A stretch of DNA of 20,290 nucleotides, from positions 6,236 through 26,525 of the forward strand of contig NW_014040344.1 of NCBI RefSeq assembly GCF_001186125.1. Direction: 5' to 3'. This DNA comes from Sphaeroforma arctica JP610 (lineage: Eukaryota > Opisthokonta > Ichthyosporea > Ichthyophonida). The translations under genes were made by a program, and so were the position numbers. The notes below the pieces were generated by a model that had not been told where the DNA came from, did no database searches, and was given only the letters and a program-made list of their open reading frames with translations. Shown one piece after another: positions 20,263 to 20,290 of the stretch; positions within the stretch are counted from its first letter, which is position 1; each line of letters starts with the position of its first letter.

Positions 20263-20290
20263 ATAATATATATATTTAAAATATATATAT
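20263..20290. repeat. AT-rich TA tract at the right edge
   Basis: TA runs surround TTTAAA, inside the ITFG1 intron that leads to the missing first exon. Confidence 0.8.

Overview
This is nuclear DNA from a eukaryote. Coding blocks are joined by in-phase GT-AG introns (64 to 1417 nt). Intergenic DNA is AT-rich and full of microsatellites, and no gene shows operon or Shine-Dalgarno organisation. The one confidently named gene is an ITFG1/TIP/linkin orthologue. That family is widespread in eukaryotes, so it does not fix the lineage. Intron size, moderate GC in exons and the gene mix would suit a unicellular relative of animals such as an ichthyosporean, but that is only a guess.

Layout from left to right. 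(1) 1-1045, minus strand: a TG/GA-rich tract, then a gene for a Ser/Glu-rich, probably nuclear protein of unknown family, possibly with a short second exon. (2) 1046-3890: 2.8 kb without a convincing gene, holding cryptically simple sequence, GA microsatellites and a cluster of six degenerate GACAYGTC palindromes. (3) 3874-4868, plus strand: a secreted protein with an Asn-Pro-Phe-rich N-terminal half and a beta-strand-rich, lectin-like C-terminal half. Its reading frame is crossed by one TGA, and a phase-compatible 99-nt intron would remove that TGA. (4) 4869-5809: convergent intergenic region. (5) 5810-9734, minus strand: a two-exon gene for a 1094-residue armadillo/HEAT-like repeat protein with C-terminal membrane segments. 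Its intron holds a decayed copy of the end of exon 1. (6) 9735-11487: mostly intergenic, with coding-like minus-strand blocks that may form a small membrane-anchored protein. (7) 11488-20191, minus strand: twelve exons of the ITFG1 orthologue, complete except for the first exon, which lies beyond the right edge. Its largest intron carries a 125-bp minisatellite with a 250-bp higher-order period.

The genes do not form a pathway. The ITFG1 model is the strongest result: all twelve exons join in phase and follow the family from the first FG-GAP repeats to the transmembrane helix and the short C-terminal tail. The best candidates for something new are the secreted NPF/lectin-like protein with its TGA or hidden intron, the membrane-tethered armadillo protein, the placement of introns inside the FG-GAP loops, and the dimeric intronic satellite. 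No virus-derived element, transposase, tRNA, rRNA or CRISPR array was recognised.
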